Positions 23,891 through 34,112 of a stretch of DNA of 64,000 nucleotides are shown here, piece by piece. Origin of the DNA: Gracilaria domingensis. Taxonomy: Eukaryota; Rhodophyta; Florideophyceae; Gracilariales; Gracilariaceae. Position 1 is the first letter of the stretch, and the number at the start of each line of letters is the position of its first letter. The stretch covers positions 1-64,000 of the forward strand of contig VCMS01000335.1 of assembly GCA_022539475.1 (NCBI GenBank), in the 5' to 3' direction. Under the pieces are notes generated by a model that saw only the letters and a program-made list of their open reading frames with translations, did not search any database and was not told the origin of the DNA. The position numbers and the translations under genes are program-made.

Positions 23891-24911
23891 TGCGCGTTAA
23901 CTAAGCGTTCATGCATTAATGTCGAAGAACATAAATGGCGTTCACGGTGTCGAAGGTTCGCAAGCGACACTCGTATCGATACTCGGGTGAATCTGCGATT
24001 CGGATTCTCGATGGTACGTGCTTGCGGCCCTCAGGAGGATGTCGAACAAGAAACGAACAGACGGTATGCAATTGGTCTAGAACATGCGCCGGGGTTGCTG
24101 CTGCGCTACAACATGCGGATACAAGATGTACGTTCCAAAATGGCACTCGTACAAGCTCACTGAAACCGGTAGCAAGGCAAAGCAAATGGATAAGAGGACT
24201 AATCATGTGGGCATGCTCGACGCGGTAGACTAGCGCCCATTCAGCGCAGTGTCGAAAGCGGAACTGACTTTGCGACATGCCTGACTCAGCGCGACACTCA
24301 AGCACCAGAGAAGGTTGCGAGCAAATTGTACGTGCTCCCGCTTCGCCAAGCGATCACGCTGATGTCGCACAAGCCAGACGAGCATCAAGCATGTACGCGG
24401 CGCCGCACAAAGCACGTCGACGAAGTGCACGACAGTTACGAGGACGTGCGCCAGCGGCGATTCCACACGCGTGAAAAAAAGGCGTGTGCTGCTCGAACGA
24501 AAACGCACGTGGCCAGCAGGTGGGCAAAGCGTTGCGCGCCATTTGCACGCGGCTGATTGGCCGTTTGCGGTTTCAAGCGCTTCACGTCAACGAGCCCGCG
24601 CGGCACGCTTATTTTCAGGCGCTTCTCTTCGCCACTGTCGCGCTCGCGCCCCGCGTGCAAGCTCATTGTGCGAGCACGTACCGCCCGCCAGCTCTTTCGC
24701 ATCGCCATAGCTTCGACCCTCCGCCATTTCTCACCTTCTACCTTCGCCGCCGTGATCACTGCTCACCTTCCCCTCATTGCCAACGCCTTTAAAAGGGTTT
24801 TGATTGATTCTTTCGCCGTCTCTGTGCGCTTGTCTTCCTTCCCACTCCGCTCTTGCTTTCCCCACCGCCAACATTAGCGCCTTCAACATTGCAGGCTTTG
24901 CCGAGCGCGTC
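23891..24911. other. no supported gene
   Basis: Short overlapping frames occur on both strands (for example 23916-24305 on minus, 23935-24228 on plus) without motifs. GC content rises toward the acyltransferase relic and may include its promoter. Confidence 0.4.
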
Positions 24912-26553
24912 ATGCGCAGCGTGGAACTGTCGCCCTCGCTGCCCCAGCGACGGTCGCAGCTCGTGCAAGCCCTCAAAGTGTCAATTGCTTACACGCACAA
25001 CTCTTCGCGACCGTCCGACTACGATGTGCGCCCACCGTCAAGTCCTCCCTCCTCCTCCTCTGAAATAGATGCCGACTCCGTCTCTCGCCCGTCACTGTAA
25101 GTTCACGAACCGCGCGCCCGGGCCGCGCCACTTGAAGAATATTATGGAAACGAACTCCGTCCTATCGAGCTTCTAGAGGAGCTCAAGTCTGATCGTCTAG
25201 AGGGGTTTTACAACCTGTCGTTCATGCTGCTTGCGTTTTGTCTGGCGTTTCTGTTTGTCAGGAATGTTTTGGAGGAAGGTTTTGGCGCGTGGCCGAGTTC
25301 CATTTGTTACGGCACTTTGTTCAAGCACGCCGTGCGTTTGCTGTTTCTTACTTTCATACTGCCGTTGCCGTTTTTTGTGGCGTACTTCATCCCAAAGGGT
25401 ATGCAGACAAGATAACTTACCGTGCACCAAACGCTTATTCTGCACCGGCTTAGGTTTGTCATTGTTCTTCACTGTGGCCACCAAGCTGCTGTTTCTGGCG
25501 CAGGTGAATCCGTTGTTCGGACTGATTCATGGCATGTTGTTCGTGGCAGCGGCGCTCAAGCAGCACAGCTATGTGCTGACCAACCTGCTGCTGGATAAGG
25601 AGACTCAGCTTCGCCGCATGCAACGTCAGCGCCAGCGATTGCGCGCAAGTGCGTCAAACGAAAATAACCGAATGACTACGACGACGGCGGCAGCAGCGAC
25701 GGCGACGGCGACGGCGACGACAACAACAACAACAAACACAACCACAACCACAACGACGGCAACCACTAGTGCAGCATCGGAATCTTCGTTGGACTCGCGC
25801 GGACGCTCCAATGCAGCAAGCAGCAAGCGAGTGAAATACCCGCGCAACCTGACGGCCGGCAGTATGTTGTACTATGCGGTGGCGCCGGAGCTGGTGTACG
25901 AAACGAGCTACCCGCGCACTCCCACGGTGCGCGTCCGATACGTAGGGTGGTACAGCATCCAGATGGTGATGTCCATGGTGATTCAGTATGTGCTGACCAT
26001 GCAGTTCTGCGTGCCAAACTGGCGGCTCGGGCGCGGCACGGACGACGAGCCGCGACTGCTGTGGTACATGGTGAAACTGGCGCTGCCGTGCTTCTTCATC
26101 TGGCTGCTGCTATTCTTCGAGTTATTCCACTGCGCGCTGAACGTAGTGGCGGAGATGACGCGCTTCGCAGACAGGCAGTTCTACCGCAAGTGATGGAACG
26201 CGACGACGCTGCAGGCGTTCTGGCGCGAATGGAACGTGCTAATGTACGAGTGGTGCGAGCGCCACCTGTACGTCGAGGGCAAGGTGGGGCGCAGCATGGC
26301 GGCGCTGGGGACGTTCCTGCTGAGTGCGATCCTGCACGAGTACGTCGCATTCTACGACTTCCGCATGCTGCAGCCGTACGTGTTCCTAGGCATACTGTCG
26401 CAGCTGCCGCTGAAGCGCTTGCCGGAGCACCTGGAGCGACAGCGCGCGAGCAACGTGCTCATGTGGAGCATGCTCTTCGCTGGCAAGTGCAGCATGGGCA
26501 TGCTCTACTTGCCCGACTACCTGAGCCGCTTCGCTGCGCTTGTGCATTCCTGA
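24912..26553 (+). pseudogene. MBOAT O-acyltransferase (DGAT1/SOAT family), interrupted
   Basis: An ATG at 24912 opens a soluble N-terminus rich in Ser and Pro. An in-frame TAA follows at 25098-25100. It lies in a good-looking donor (gtaagt), but none of the downstream AGs is in the right phase. The membrane part resumes in the same frame (LEGFYNLSFMLLAFCLAF). A 55-nt intron (25399-25453, gtatgc...cttag) joins FIPKG to LSLFFTVATKLLF. Further helices follow, then a poly-Thr/Ala insert, then NVVAEMTRFADRQFYRK, TGA (26191-26193), WNATTLQAFWREWN and the catalytic-His segment SAILHEY. The stop replaces the first Trp of the family motif FYxxWWN (TGG to TGA). DGAT1/SOAT enzymes acylate diacylglycerol or sterol in the ER. 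With two in-frame stops this copy is probably dead, or has sequence errors. DGAT1 and SOAT cannot be separated here. Confidence 0.82.
25676..25760 (+). repeat. triplet simple repeat encoding Thr/Ala tract
   Basis: Runs of acg, gcg and aca triplets encode an interrupted Thr/Ala stretch of about 30 residues between predicted membrane segments of the acyltransferase. It behaves as a low-complexity loop insertion. Its length is likely variable between strains. Confidence 0.85.
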
Positions 26554-26634
26554 CACGAATGCAGTATTGTAATATACACCGGGCGCGCTGTAAGCTGCGC
26601 GCACTCGCGCGCTATCCCTAAAACCCACGACTGT

Positions 26635-26677
26635 AGCAGCTCTACCAGTGTGGAAATTCCACACCGGTAGAGCTGCT
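26635..26677. repeat. 43-nt palindrome
   Basis: agcagctctaccagtgtgga-a is mirrored by t-tccacaccggtagagctgct, pairing 20 of 21 bases with essentially no loop. It lies 80 bp after the acyltransferase stop and could act as a cruciform or terminator-like structure, or be a tiny foldback relic. Confidence 0.8.
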
Positions 26678-26702
26678 ATCCACTCTGTGGATATGCTCTT
26701 CG

Positions 26703-27014
26703 GTGCAGCCTCGTTCTACTCGTAGCGCCTCCGCGCCGCGCGCTCGCATTGCACCGATGCGCCAGCCATGCTGCCTCCCGTACGACGTGCTGCTGGGAGT
26801 CGTGCACGTGCTTCGCGCACGCGCTACGCATACCGGTACGACCGCACCCGCGCTCGCGCTCGCGTGTACGTCGCCTTATCTGCGCCGCTTCGCGGTGCAC
26901 GCGCTTTCGCTATCTACCCCTTTTACAACTCTGCGTCCACTGTGGCGCTCGACTCCCGATTGTTTTGCGCTTGACGCCCGTTACACCCGCTCTTGGACCA
27001 CTTCAAGCGCCTGA
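26703..27014 (+). CDS. possible F-box-like fragment
   Basis: The frame contains LPYDVLLGVVHVL followed, after a low-complexity gap, by ALALACTSPYLRRFAVHAL and a Trp. That is the usual F-box layout of LP-x-DVL, a helix, then LA-x-C-x-LR. It stops as the RNase HII relic begins in another frame. It may be the start of a decayed F-box gene or coincidence in GC-rich DNA. Confidence 0.25.
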   Translation: MQPRSTRSASAPRARIAPMRQPCCLPYDVLLGVVHVLRARATHTGTTAPALALACTSPYLRRFAVHALSLSTPFTTLRPLWRSTPDCFALDARYTRSWTTSSA

Positions 27015-27468
27015 GCGACTCGCAGAGACACAGTGGCACGTTGGTTCACCACGTTTGCAAGCACCCGGCTCTGCGCGTCGCGCGCTGCGTCGTGGCGCCG
27101 GCCGTCATCGACCACAGCAACGTGCTTATCGTGCGCCTGGACTCCATGCTTGACGCGGTGCTGCTGCTGCCGTGGTTGCCGCAGCTGCTGTTTGTGAACG
27201 GCCATCTCGCACTGCCCGCCCGTCATGCGCACAGCGCGCTGTGGATGGCGGCGATGCGCTCGTTACCTTAGTGGCGACCGCAAGCATTGTGGCCAAGGTT
27301 CTGCGTGATGATATCATACGCCGGTTTGCCAGCCAATATCTGCACTAAAACTTCCAGCGCAGCGTGGGCTACCCTACTCAGCTCCACCGCCAGGAGCTCA
27401 TGCAGCACGGTCCGTGCGCCATTCACAGGCGTTCGTTCAAACCGGTTCGCGACGTGGCCGCTCGATGA
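26975..27468 (+). pseudogene. bacterial-type ribonuclease HII, truncated and frameshifted
   Basis: The first frame reads LLDHFKRLSDSQR (the DSKxLS box) and then APAVIDHSNVLIVRLDSMLDA (the IDxxNILxA helix) and LFVNGHLALP (LvDGn). Near 27240 the frame changes to GGDALVTLVATASIVAKVLRDD (the family's GDA...ASIxAKVxRD), a TAA (27346-27348), and SVGYPTQLHRQEL...GPCAIHRRSFKPV to TGA 27466. The N-terminal GxDEAGRG catalytic box is absent, so the enzyme cannot work. The HRRSF ending marks the bacterial or organellar type rather than eukaryotic RNASEH2A, suggesting descent from a plastid- or mitochondrion-targeted or transferred gene. RNase HII removes ribonucleotides from DNA. Confidence 0.75.
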
Positions 27469-28059
27469 GCGCCCAGAGGTTACACCATGCGCCGCCTACG
27501 TTAAAGTCACGCCCGTCTTCTGTCACCGCTGAGCAGTTCATGGGCAGTTCATGTTTCTAATAGCCATAGAGTTGTAAACGATGGTGCTGCCAGGTTGTCT
27601 TTGGGATGGAAAGCCTTTTGAGAAATTACCGGTGCAGCGACTGCGAAGGCGGCCCAGGGCGGGACGGGAATATGACTAAAGGCCTGCGTGGAGACGATAC
27701 CGTTGAGCAAAATTTGAGCCATCTCCGGCAACAGCCTCTCCGAAACATATCCAACGTGCATCAGTTCCATATCGGAGGCATTTTATATCCAGCACACATC
27801 AGAGAAATATCATCTTTATATCACGCTTTGCTTTATCGAGACTTTATCTAACAACGGCATTTATCGAAGTTGTACTCAATTTATATCTGAAAACAGGACG
27901 GGTTCAGAACTGTATCGATTCGGTATCGATATTATATCTCCCATTTTGACCCATAAACGCAGTTTATATGAAATCTATATCAAAATTATATAAAAATTAT
28001 ATCCAAAATCCGCACTTTACATCAAATATATACCAAAACTATATCTCCCATTTCCACTG
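27469..28059. other. intergenic; AT-rich tatatc block at array edge
   Basis: No gene. From about 27780 the DNA is built of loosely repeated ttatatc/atataaaatt words, including two copies of atatctcccattt (about 27934 and 28039). The last word abuts the left breakpoint of the tandem array at 28060. Confidence 0.6.
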
Positions 28060-28273
28060 GGCATTGGGAGGATGGGAAGTTGGAAGAGGGGCGCGCATGG
28101 AGGCGTTTGAGGGGTGGATGTTTACGGAGGTGTTTGTTCTAAAACGGGAGGTGGAATACAAGTATGTGTTGGTGGACGAAGAAGGGGGGGTTTTGTGGGA
28201 GGGAGGTGAGAACCGGCGTCTGTTTGCTGACGCTGAACTCACTGTTCGTGTTGATGATCGGTGGCGACGCTAA
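28060..28273 (+). pseudogene. truncated 3' end of CBM20 gene
   Basis: This is the C-terminal half of the starch-binding domain (GGWEVGRG to DDRWRR) cut at the array's left breakpoint, without promoter or N-terminus. It ends at the same TAA as the full copies and keeps the seven-G run of copies 1 and 3. It shows where the first unequal exchange or replication-slip junction fell. Confidence 0.9.
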
Positions 28274-30688
28274 TGATCGCTGTGAATGATCAGGGGGAAC
28301 GCGAAAGACAAACAGACGACCGTGCTAACTTTTGTAGGAGATAGATTAGAGGGGAACGCACTTATTGACAGAATGTCAACCAAGAGTGTGAGTGTAAACT
28401 GTACGAAAGTAATCCAAACTTGAAATCACGATATGTAGCTTTATAGTTCAGGATATCTGTAGTCCGAAACCATTGCTTCACTTTCCGACCCCGCAATTCT
28501 GTATCAAACCCCCAAGAACAACGCTAGCGAGTTGCGTGAAGCAACTAAGCATGCGTCAACACACGGCTCCAGCACTCAACTATCACGGAGGGAGACACAC
28601 ACACGTATTCTGATCGATACAAGTTGCGTGTGTCACACACGCATCGCATCGACATCAAACATCCGTTCTTCGAATACAACGTAGCTTGCAACACTCTCAC
28701 AGTGCGATACACTGTGGGCAACGCCATGCTCGTGGACGGACTGGGGAAGCTGCCCTTACATTCGTTCATTTGCCGCAAATCTGTGGAAGCTTGCCTACGC
28801 CAGCAACACCACGGAATGCTGCTTAACCCTTTCATTGCTCACGACTCCACACCCCACCATGATTTTAATCGCATTCGAGCTCCATCCGGTGCAGAAGACG
28901 TTGCTCATTCCGTTGCTGGGTCGAGCTCAAGAAACAGAGCAATCAAATGGCACTGTTGTCCGACCCGTAAGCAATGCAGATTGTCAACTCGCTAGACTTC
29001 GACTTTATCAAATGAGAAAACTGCAACGTCGAGCTCCGAGACACCATGGTACGAACGATTATCTTCGCTGAAGATTTCGAGCATTTCTTGTAGCGCTTAC
29101 CAAGTAGTACCCTTGTGGAGATGGGATGCAGGTTTGACATGCGCGTTGAGCGGCTTGATAACGGTAATGCGCGATGCTCGATCTTGATCTTCCTCATGTG
29201 ATTGCGCCGCGCTGCGCCGCCAACTCTTCGAGGATGGCACGCGTAGGACGATGATAGCTGTTAACGTTGCTGGCAGGGAGTGGGTGAGCGCTGTAAAGGA
29301 AACTGGAGGGCCTTGGTTGCTTGCGTCAGAGGCAGCTATTCTGAGTCTGAAAACTTCCAGCTGTTCTGGTTGTGCACAGATACTGCAACCAAACGTTTGG
29401 TGAACATACGAAGATTACGAGGATCATGTATGCAATGGGTACTATCCATATGATCAAGGAGAGCTCTTTCCTGTGGGCTTGTGAAGATATAGCGGAAATT
29501 GAGCGCTGGACAGATGGAAAGATGAAGCTCATTAGCTCGAACTCGTTTGGGAGCCAGTGGATGCGTTCTGGTATGAGTACCTTCTGAAGGTTTTGGGCAG
29601 CAAGTACGGCTGTGAAGCAATGTATTGCAGTGGTCATAGTTGACAATTAGTGAGACAGATATGAACGAACGAACAATGTGAGACAATCACGGTACGTGAA
29701 AGTAGGAGACTAGCAAAGAAATGAAAATCGCCGAAGCGAGTCTGAAAGCGAGTCCATTTCGCGCTCAAACGGCGTCTGATGCAGCGATGAGGATGAGGAT
29801 TTCTCCCTGGACGCGGCGAAGCGGTCCGTACACAGTTCGCCAGATACGCGTGCCTGGGCGTTTGTGGGGTTCTTTGTGCTCAACATCATGGTGGAAGTTC
29901 CATCTACCATGTACAGGAACTCTCGGTATACATTCAGAACGACAGGTATAAGTGACCAAACACAATGTACAACCGTGGATGTCAGAGCCGAGCTGATGCA
30001 CGCATGCAAAATTGGTTGCGGCTTGTTTGTCTCCTTCGGGATTTGTGTTGAATGAATTGTATAGCGGAACGGGTTGAAGACTTATTTCGAAACGATTTTG
30101 ACGAAGGAGTAGAGATGTTGTTGGGCAACTGCACGACCAGAAAACTGCTACTGATGAGTAAGCTGATATTCAGCACAAAGGCGAGATGGAGGCGTTGCCA
30201 GTAGCAGAGCCGTGAGTTGGTGCTGAGCGGAGCGTTAATGGAGAATTAGAAAAGCATACCCTCAAGTAGATGCCCCGGTTGTACACTCTTCTGTCCGCAT
30301 GCGTTGTCCGCGCTGCACAATCCGAGCCCAATGAAACACACAAACGAGCCGAAGCTTTCGGTTTAGCTTTAGTGACAACAAAATGTACAACCGTACAAAT
30401 CACAATGATACTGTTACAATACAAAGCGTACAGTTAGGGCTAATTAGAAACTATAGAGCTAGAGAAACGCTCCGTGGTTTAATTAGAACTGGCTTGGCCT
30501 GAGCGGCAGCCTGAGACTACCATAAAGGCACCTGGTCGTGGAGATTCGCGATCAGGAGGAGGTCAGAGAGGAGGCGGAGACCCCGCTGACACTCTCTTCT
30601 TTGGTGCCGTATCGGTGTTCTGGGGCTTGATTCGCCACAGGTACAAAGCTACAAAGTTACTGTACACAGAAAGAACAGACGCCCCAAT
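28274..30688. other. unit spacer, mostly non-coding
   Basis: This lies between the CBM20 stop and the FG-GAP relic. It holds the copia RNase H fossil (28624-28830) and otherwise motif-free small frames on both strands. About 30425-30655 is a ~230-bp segment absent from the equivalent place beside the full-length FG-GAP gene (junction at about 46262). The same spacer repeats at about 33556-35970, 38838-41252 and 44121-46308; the last lacks the ~230 bp. Confidence 0.7.
28624..28830 (+). mobile_element. Ty1/copia RNase H fossil (unit 1)
   Basis: The translation HRIDIKHPFFEYNVACNTLT followed by VRYTVGNAMLVDGLGKLPLHSF matches the C-terminal end of copia polyproteins, which normally reads tKHIDIxxHFxR...v.yv.t.xqlADxltKpLp..f. 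The canonical Asp is shifted and the rest of pol is missing, so this is a dead fragment trapped in the unit before it was amplified. Confidence 0.6.
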
Positions 30689-31649
30689 TCACAACTTTCC
30701 CATAAACACGAGTTGGTTCGCCTTCAAACCGCGTCTCACGTCAACGTATCCATTCGAGTACTTCACATAAATCACATCAATCCATGACACCGACCCCAAA
30801 CCGAAATGAACCGTCTCCAAATACGACTGAGACACAGCGCTTCCTGCTGTGCCAACGCGTCGTTTCAAGCTCAGCCCTCCCGCCTTCACCGTAACCACCG
30901 CGTGCAAAGGAGTACACGACCGATCCCAAGCATTCCCCACGCGCACAAGAACGTAGTTACCAGCATTTCGCGATATCACGTTGCGAAAGATGCGGAACGA
31001 GCCTCCTAAACCTTGCTTGATTTGATCGCCTTGACCCGATATGAGGTCAACTCTCCCGTCAAGATCGTAGTCTACACCCACTGCATGGTCGCCGCGCACA
31101 TTGGATGGCCTATTCGTCAGTCTGCTAATGCTTGTAAACGTGCCGTCCGCATTGTTCAGCAGGATGTTGTCAGCTTGTTGATACTGCGTAATATACAGGT
31201 ACATCCATCCGTCATAAATCTTCAAACACCGACCCCGGCTGCCAAGACAGGTCGCCCGACTTTGTGCGCGCAACATAGAGATCAAAGTCGCCATCATTGT
31301 CAAGGCCAATCTCCGCGACAGAAACAACGCCATTTCGGTTCATATTCTTGGGCAACGCGCTATGCGTAATCTCGTTGAACTTGAACGGTGCTACCAGACG
31401 CCAGATGCGCAGCTGCCAATACGTGATGACCTCCATGATGCCGTCGTTGTCCAAACCAGTAACGGTTGCGTACCAGTTGATGTCGTTGGCAAAACCGCCC
31501 TTCAAGGTGCGCAGCTTGAACTTTTTGAAGCCGACATTCTCGTACGCGAACTGAGTGGCGCCAGAGCGCGGCCTGGCGTCGGTGAAGATGACATCCGTCC
31601 AGAACGCATGCTTGCGCATAGACAGTTTCATGAAGACGGCCGCGCCACT
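30689..31649 (-). pseudogene. truncated FG-GAP/ASPIC-UnbV relic (unit 1)
   Basis: Nearly identical to the middle and C-terminus of the gene at 46309-47883, but broken. A ~101-bp deletion near 31217 throws the frame between VAEIGLDNDGDFDLYVAR and YLYITQYQQADNILL. The N-terminus with signal peptide and the first Ca-binding loop is missing left of the FMKLSMRKHAFW segment. It cannot make the extracellular protein. The C-terminal ASPIC/UnbV part (VHFGLG) is still open and almost unchanged, which shows how recent the damage is. Confidence 0.9.
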
Positions 31650-31810
31650 TCGTGAATACGCGTGCCTCAAGTTCAAAAGCTGGCACGGCGCTATCCGTTC
31701 CGAGTCCAAGCCACACGTGTGAGGGAAGAGGGAAAGTCTCCATTCCGCGTTGCGCGTTCTCGTGGTTGGGCGGTGGATGTTTCACCTTGTCGCAACATGG
31801 TTGCCATGTT

Positions 31811-31972
31811 TTAATTGGCGCTCGGCATCTTTTGCAAATTTGCATGCCGCCATTGGTTGACCTTGTGCCCTTCGTTGGTGCTCATGCGCAGATGCTGATA
31901 CAGGTAGCTTGTGTCGATGCATTTGCTCAGTGCAATAATGTCGTCGGATAGGGCTTCTGGGAGAGGTGGTAC
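31811..31972 (-). pseudogene. orphan exon-like fragment (unit 1)
   Basis: A clear 50-codon minus-strand frame (VPPLPEALSDDIIALSKCID, then TSYLYQHLRMSTNEGHKVNQ) starts after a possible acceptor (tttgttag) and ends at TAA 31811. It does not belong to the FG-GAP gene and has no partner exon in the unit. It looks like a captured piece of another gene lying between the FG-GAP relic and the CBM20 promoter. Family not recognised. Confidence 0.45.
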
Positions 31973-32095
31973 CTAACAAATCTCGATAATCCCCGTGTTC
32001 TGTGAGTAATCTGTGAATGGCTGAGGGGAAGGAGAGGTGAGGAAGATGTGACGGAGAGGCGCCGGAGAGGCGCCGGAGAGGCGTTGAAGTGAGGG

Positions 32096-32103
32096 TATAA
32101 AAG
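32096..32103 (+). promoter_or_regulatory. TATA box of CBM20 copy 1
   Basis: TATAAAAG lies 314 bp before the ATG. It is preceded by a short direct repeat (ggagaggcgcc repeated, 32054-32085) and followed by a pyrimidine-rich leader with repeated gcacccctat words, suggesting a ~280-nt 5' UTR. Confidence 0.75.
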
Positions 32104-32409
32104 CCGGCGATGGTCGGCTCTGGGACTGCGTCATCGCTTCTCGCTTCAACCTTTCTCAGTCTTCGTACACACTAAACTGCTTGCTTGGATTCACTTTTGT
32201 CAGCCGTTCAGTACCTCTCTTCTCGCGTCATCCCGGAAGTTTTGGTTTTCCTCCTGGTCTTTCCCCATCTCCGCCCTCCACACCAACCCACCCACCTACC
32301 TCCTTCGACTCCAACCACCCCCCCTCCCGCCCGCACCCCTATCTCCCGCACCCCTATCCCCCGCACCCCTACCCCCCACTCCTTACTCTGTCATTCTTTA
32401 CCAACAACA

Positions 32410-33555
32410 ATGAGAAGCCTACTTTGGGACGGAATTGTTACTTTCTTTGGATCGGTCTTCGATAATGAGACCGTAGAAGTGTCTCCCCAGCCATGTACCA
32501 CCTATGCAGCACCGCCACAATTTGTGAGCTTACCATCGAAGGACTCTGCAATGGCGTCAAGCTCCGCTTCAGACCGCGTACAGTCAATCTCCACCTCGCA
32601 GCATTCGATTGAGAATGTTGACGAGGAATCTCTGTACTCTACCGCGACAAGCTTGGAATCAGAACCTCTTGCTTCAGGCTCCCCACACCTGAATGCAATG
32701 TCCGTCCAAAGCCATAATGTCAGTTGTGAGTCGCGGGAAGAGCAAGAGCGGAGATTGGAATCTGTGATCACCGTTCTGTTTCGCCGTTTTTGTTACGGGC
32801 AGGCAGTGGTGATCGGAAAGTTGCCGCCTCTGCTCCCGAGGGCTGCCATCTATTTTATCTCCCCAGATGTGGACGTGTCGCCGTACTGCTGGCACGTGCA
32901 GTGCAATGTGACTGCGCAGGAGTGGCCCGCATCTTTGGCTCTCATGCGGTTCGAGGCGACCCAGAGCACGGTGTGGCTCATGAGGTTGCAGAACGCATCA
33001 GATGGGGAGTTGGCAGAGCATCTGGAAGCGGCAGCGAACATGAGCGCACCATGCAGCGTGCTCATATTGATGTCATGGTCGGTGCAGGCGATGGAAATCG
33101 CTGATGAGGCAGGTTTCTCGCAAGACAGGGCTCTGTGCTACGAGAGGCCTCTTCACCTGCTGCGGAGGAAGGAGCGACGGGCGCGATGGTATGAGACGGA
33201 TAGTCCATACACATCGGCATCGAACAGCCCACCTCCAGAGCCGGCGGTTGATGGTCGGTTGGTGCAGTTCCGGGTGCATTTGGACGGAGAGCTGAAGCAA
33301 AGGCTGAGAGGAAGGCTTGCAAAAGTTGTTGGAAATTGTGAGGCATTGGGAGGATGGGAAGTTGGAAGAGGGGCGCGCATGGAGGCGTTTGAGGGGTGGA
33401 TGTTTACGGAGGTGTTTGTTCTAAAACGGGAGGTGGAATACAAGTATGTGTTGGTGGACGAAGAAGGGGGGGTTTTGTGGGAGGGAGGTGAGAACCGGCG
33501 TCTGTTTGCTGACGCTGAACTCACTGTTCGTGTTGATGATCGGTGGCGACGCTAA
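32410..33555 (+). CDS. CBM20 starch-binding protein, copy 1 (intact)
   Basis: 381 codons from ATG 32410 (caacaacaATGa, a good eukaryotic context). From about residue 285 a CBM20 domain is plain: VQFRVHLDGE, KVVGNCEALGGWEVGRG, the EGW strand, EYKYVLVD and the WEGGENR starch-contact segment. Residues 1-120 are Ser-rich and probably disordered. Residues 120-280 form a folded domain I do not recognise (YGQAVVIGKLPPLLPRAAIY...). There is no signal peptide or membrane helix, so it is likely cytosolic, as expected where starch is stored in the cytosol. A regulatory or scaffolding role on starch granules is inference, since no catalytic domain is visible. The frame extends upstream to 32185 only by non-ATG codons. 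Confidence 0.88.
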   Translation: MRSLLWDGIVTFFGSVFDNETVEVSPQPCTTYAAPPQFVSLPSKDSAMASSSASDRVQSISTSQHSIENVDEESLYSTATSLESEPLASGSPHLNAMSVQSHNVSCESREEQERRLESVITVLFRRFCYGQAVVIGKLPPLLPRAAIYFISPDVDVSPYCWHVQCNVTAQEWPASLALMRFEATQSTVWLMRLQNASDGELAEHLEAAANMSAPCSVLILMSWSVQAMEIADEAGFSQDRALCYERPLHLLRRKERRARWYETDSPYTSASNSPPPEPAVDGRLVQFRVHLDGELKQRLRGRLAKVVGNCEALGGWEVGRGARMEAFEGWMFTEVFVLKREVEYKYVLVDEEGGVLWEGGENRRLFADAELTVRVDDRWRR

Positions 33556-33905
33556 TGATCGCTGTGAATGATCAGGGGGAACGCGAAAGACAAACAGACG
33601 ACCGTGCTAACTTTTGTAGGAGATAGATTAGAGGGGAACGCACTTATTGACAGAATGTCAACCAAGAGTGTGAGTGTAAACTGTACGAAAGTAATCCAAA
33701 CTTGAAATCACGATATGTAGCTTTATAGTTCAGGATATCTGTAGTCCGACACCATTGCTTCACTTTCCGACCCCGCAATTCTGTATCAAACCCCCAAGAA
33801 CAACGCTAGCGAGTTGCGTGAAGCAACTAAGCATGCGTCAACACACGGCTCCAGCACTCAACTATCACGGAGGGAGACACACACACGTACTCTGATAGAT
33901 ACAAG

Positions 33906-34112
33906 TTGCGTGTGTCACACACGCATCACATCGACATCAAACATCCGTTCTCCCAAGACAACGTAGCTTGCAACACTCTCACAGTGCGATACACTGTGGG
34001 CAACGCCATGCTCGTGGACGGACTGGGGAAGCTGCCCTTACATTCGTTCATTTGCCGCAAATCTGTGGAAGCTTGCCTACGCCAGCAACACCACGGAATG
34101 CTGCTTAACCCT
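33906..34112 (+). mobile_element. Ty1/copia RNase H fossil (unit 2)
   Basis: Second copy of the fragment described at 28624. It reads HHIDIKHPFSQDNVAC at the start, so it differs from unit 1 by a few bases and matches units 3 and 4. Confidence 0.6.

Noticed and set aside
25097-25137. Intron to remove the TAA in the MBOAT N-terminus
   Set aside because: The gtaagt donor is good, but none of the AG dinucleotides up to 25203 gives a phase that joins the downstream frame.
32185-32409. N-terminal extension of CBM20 copy 1
   Set aside because: It starts at a non-ATG codon and depends on a C7 run that is C8 in copies 2 and 3. It lies downstream of the TATA box in the leader. The ATG at 32410 is common to all copies.
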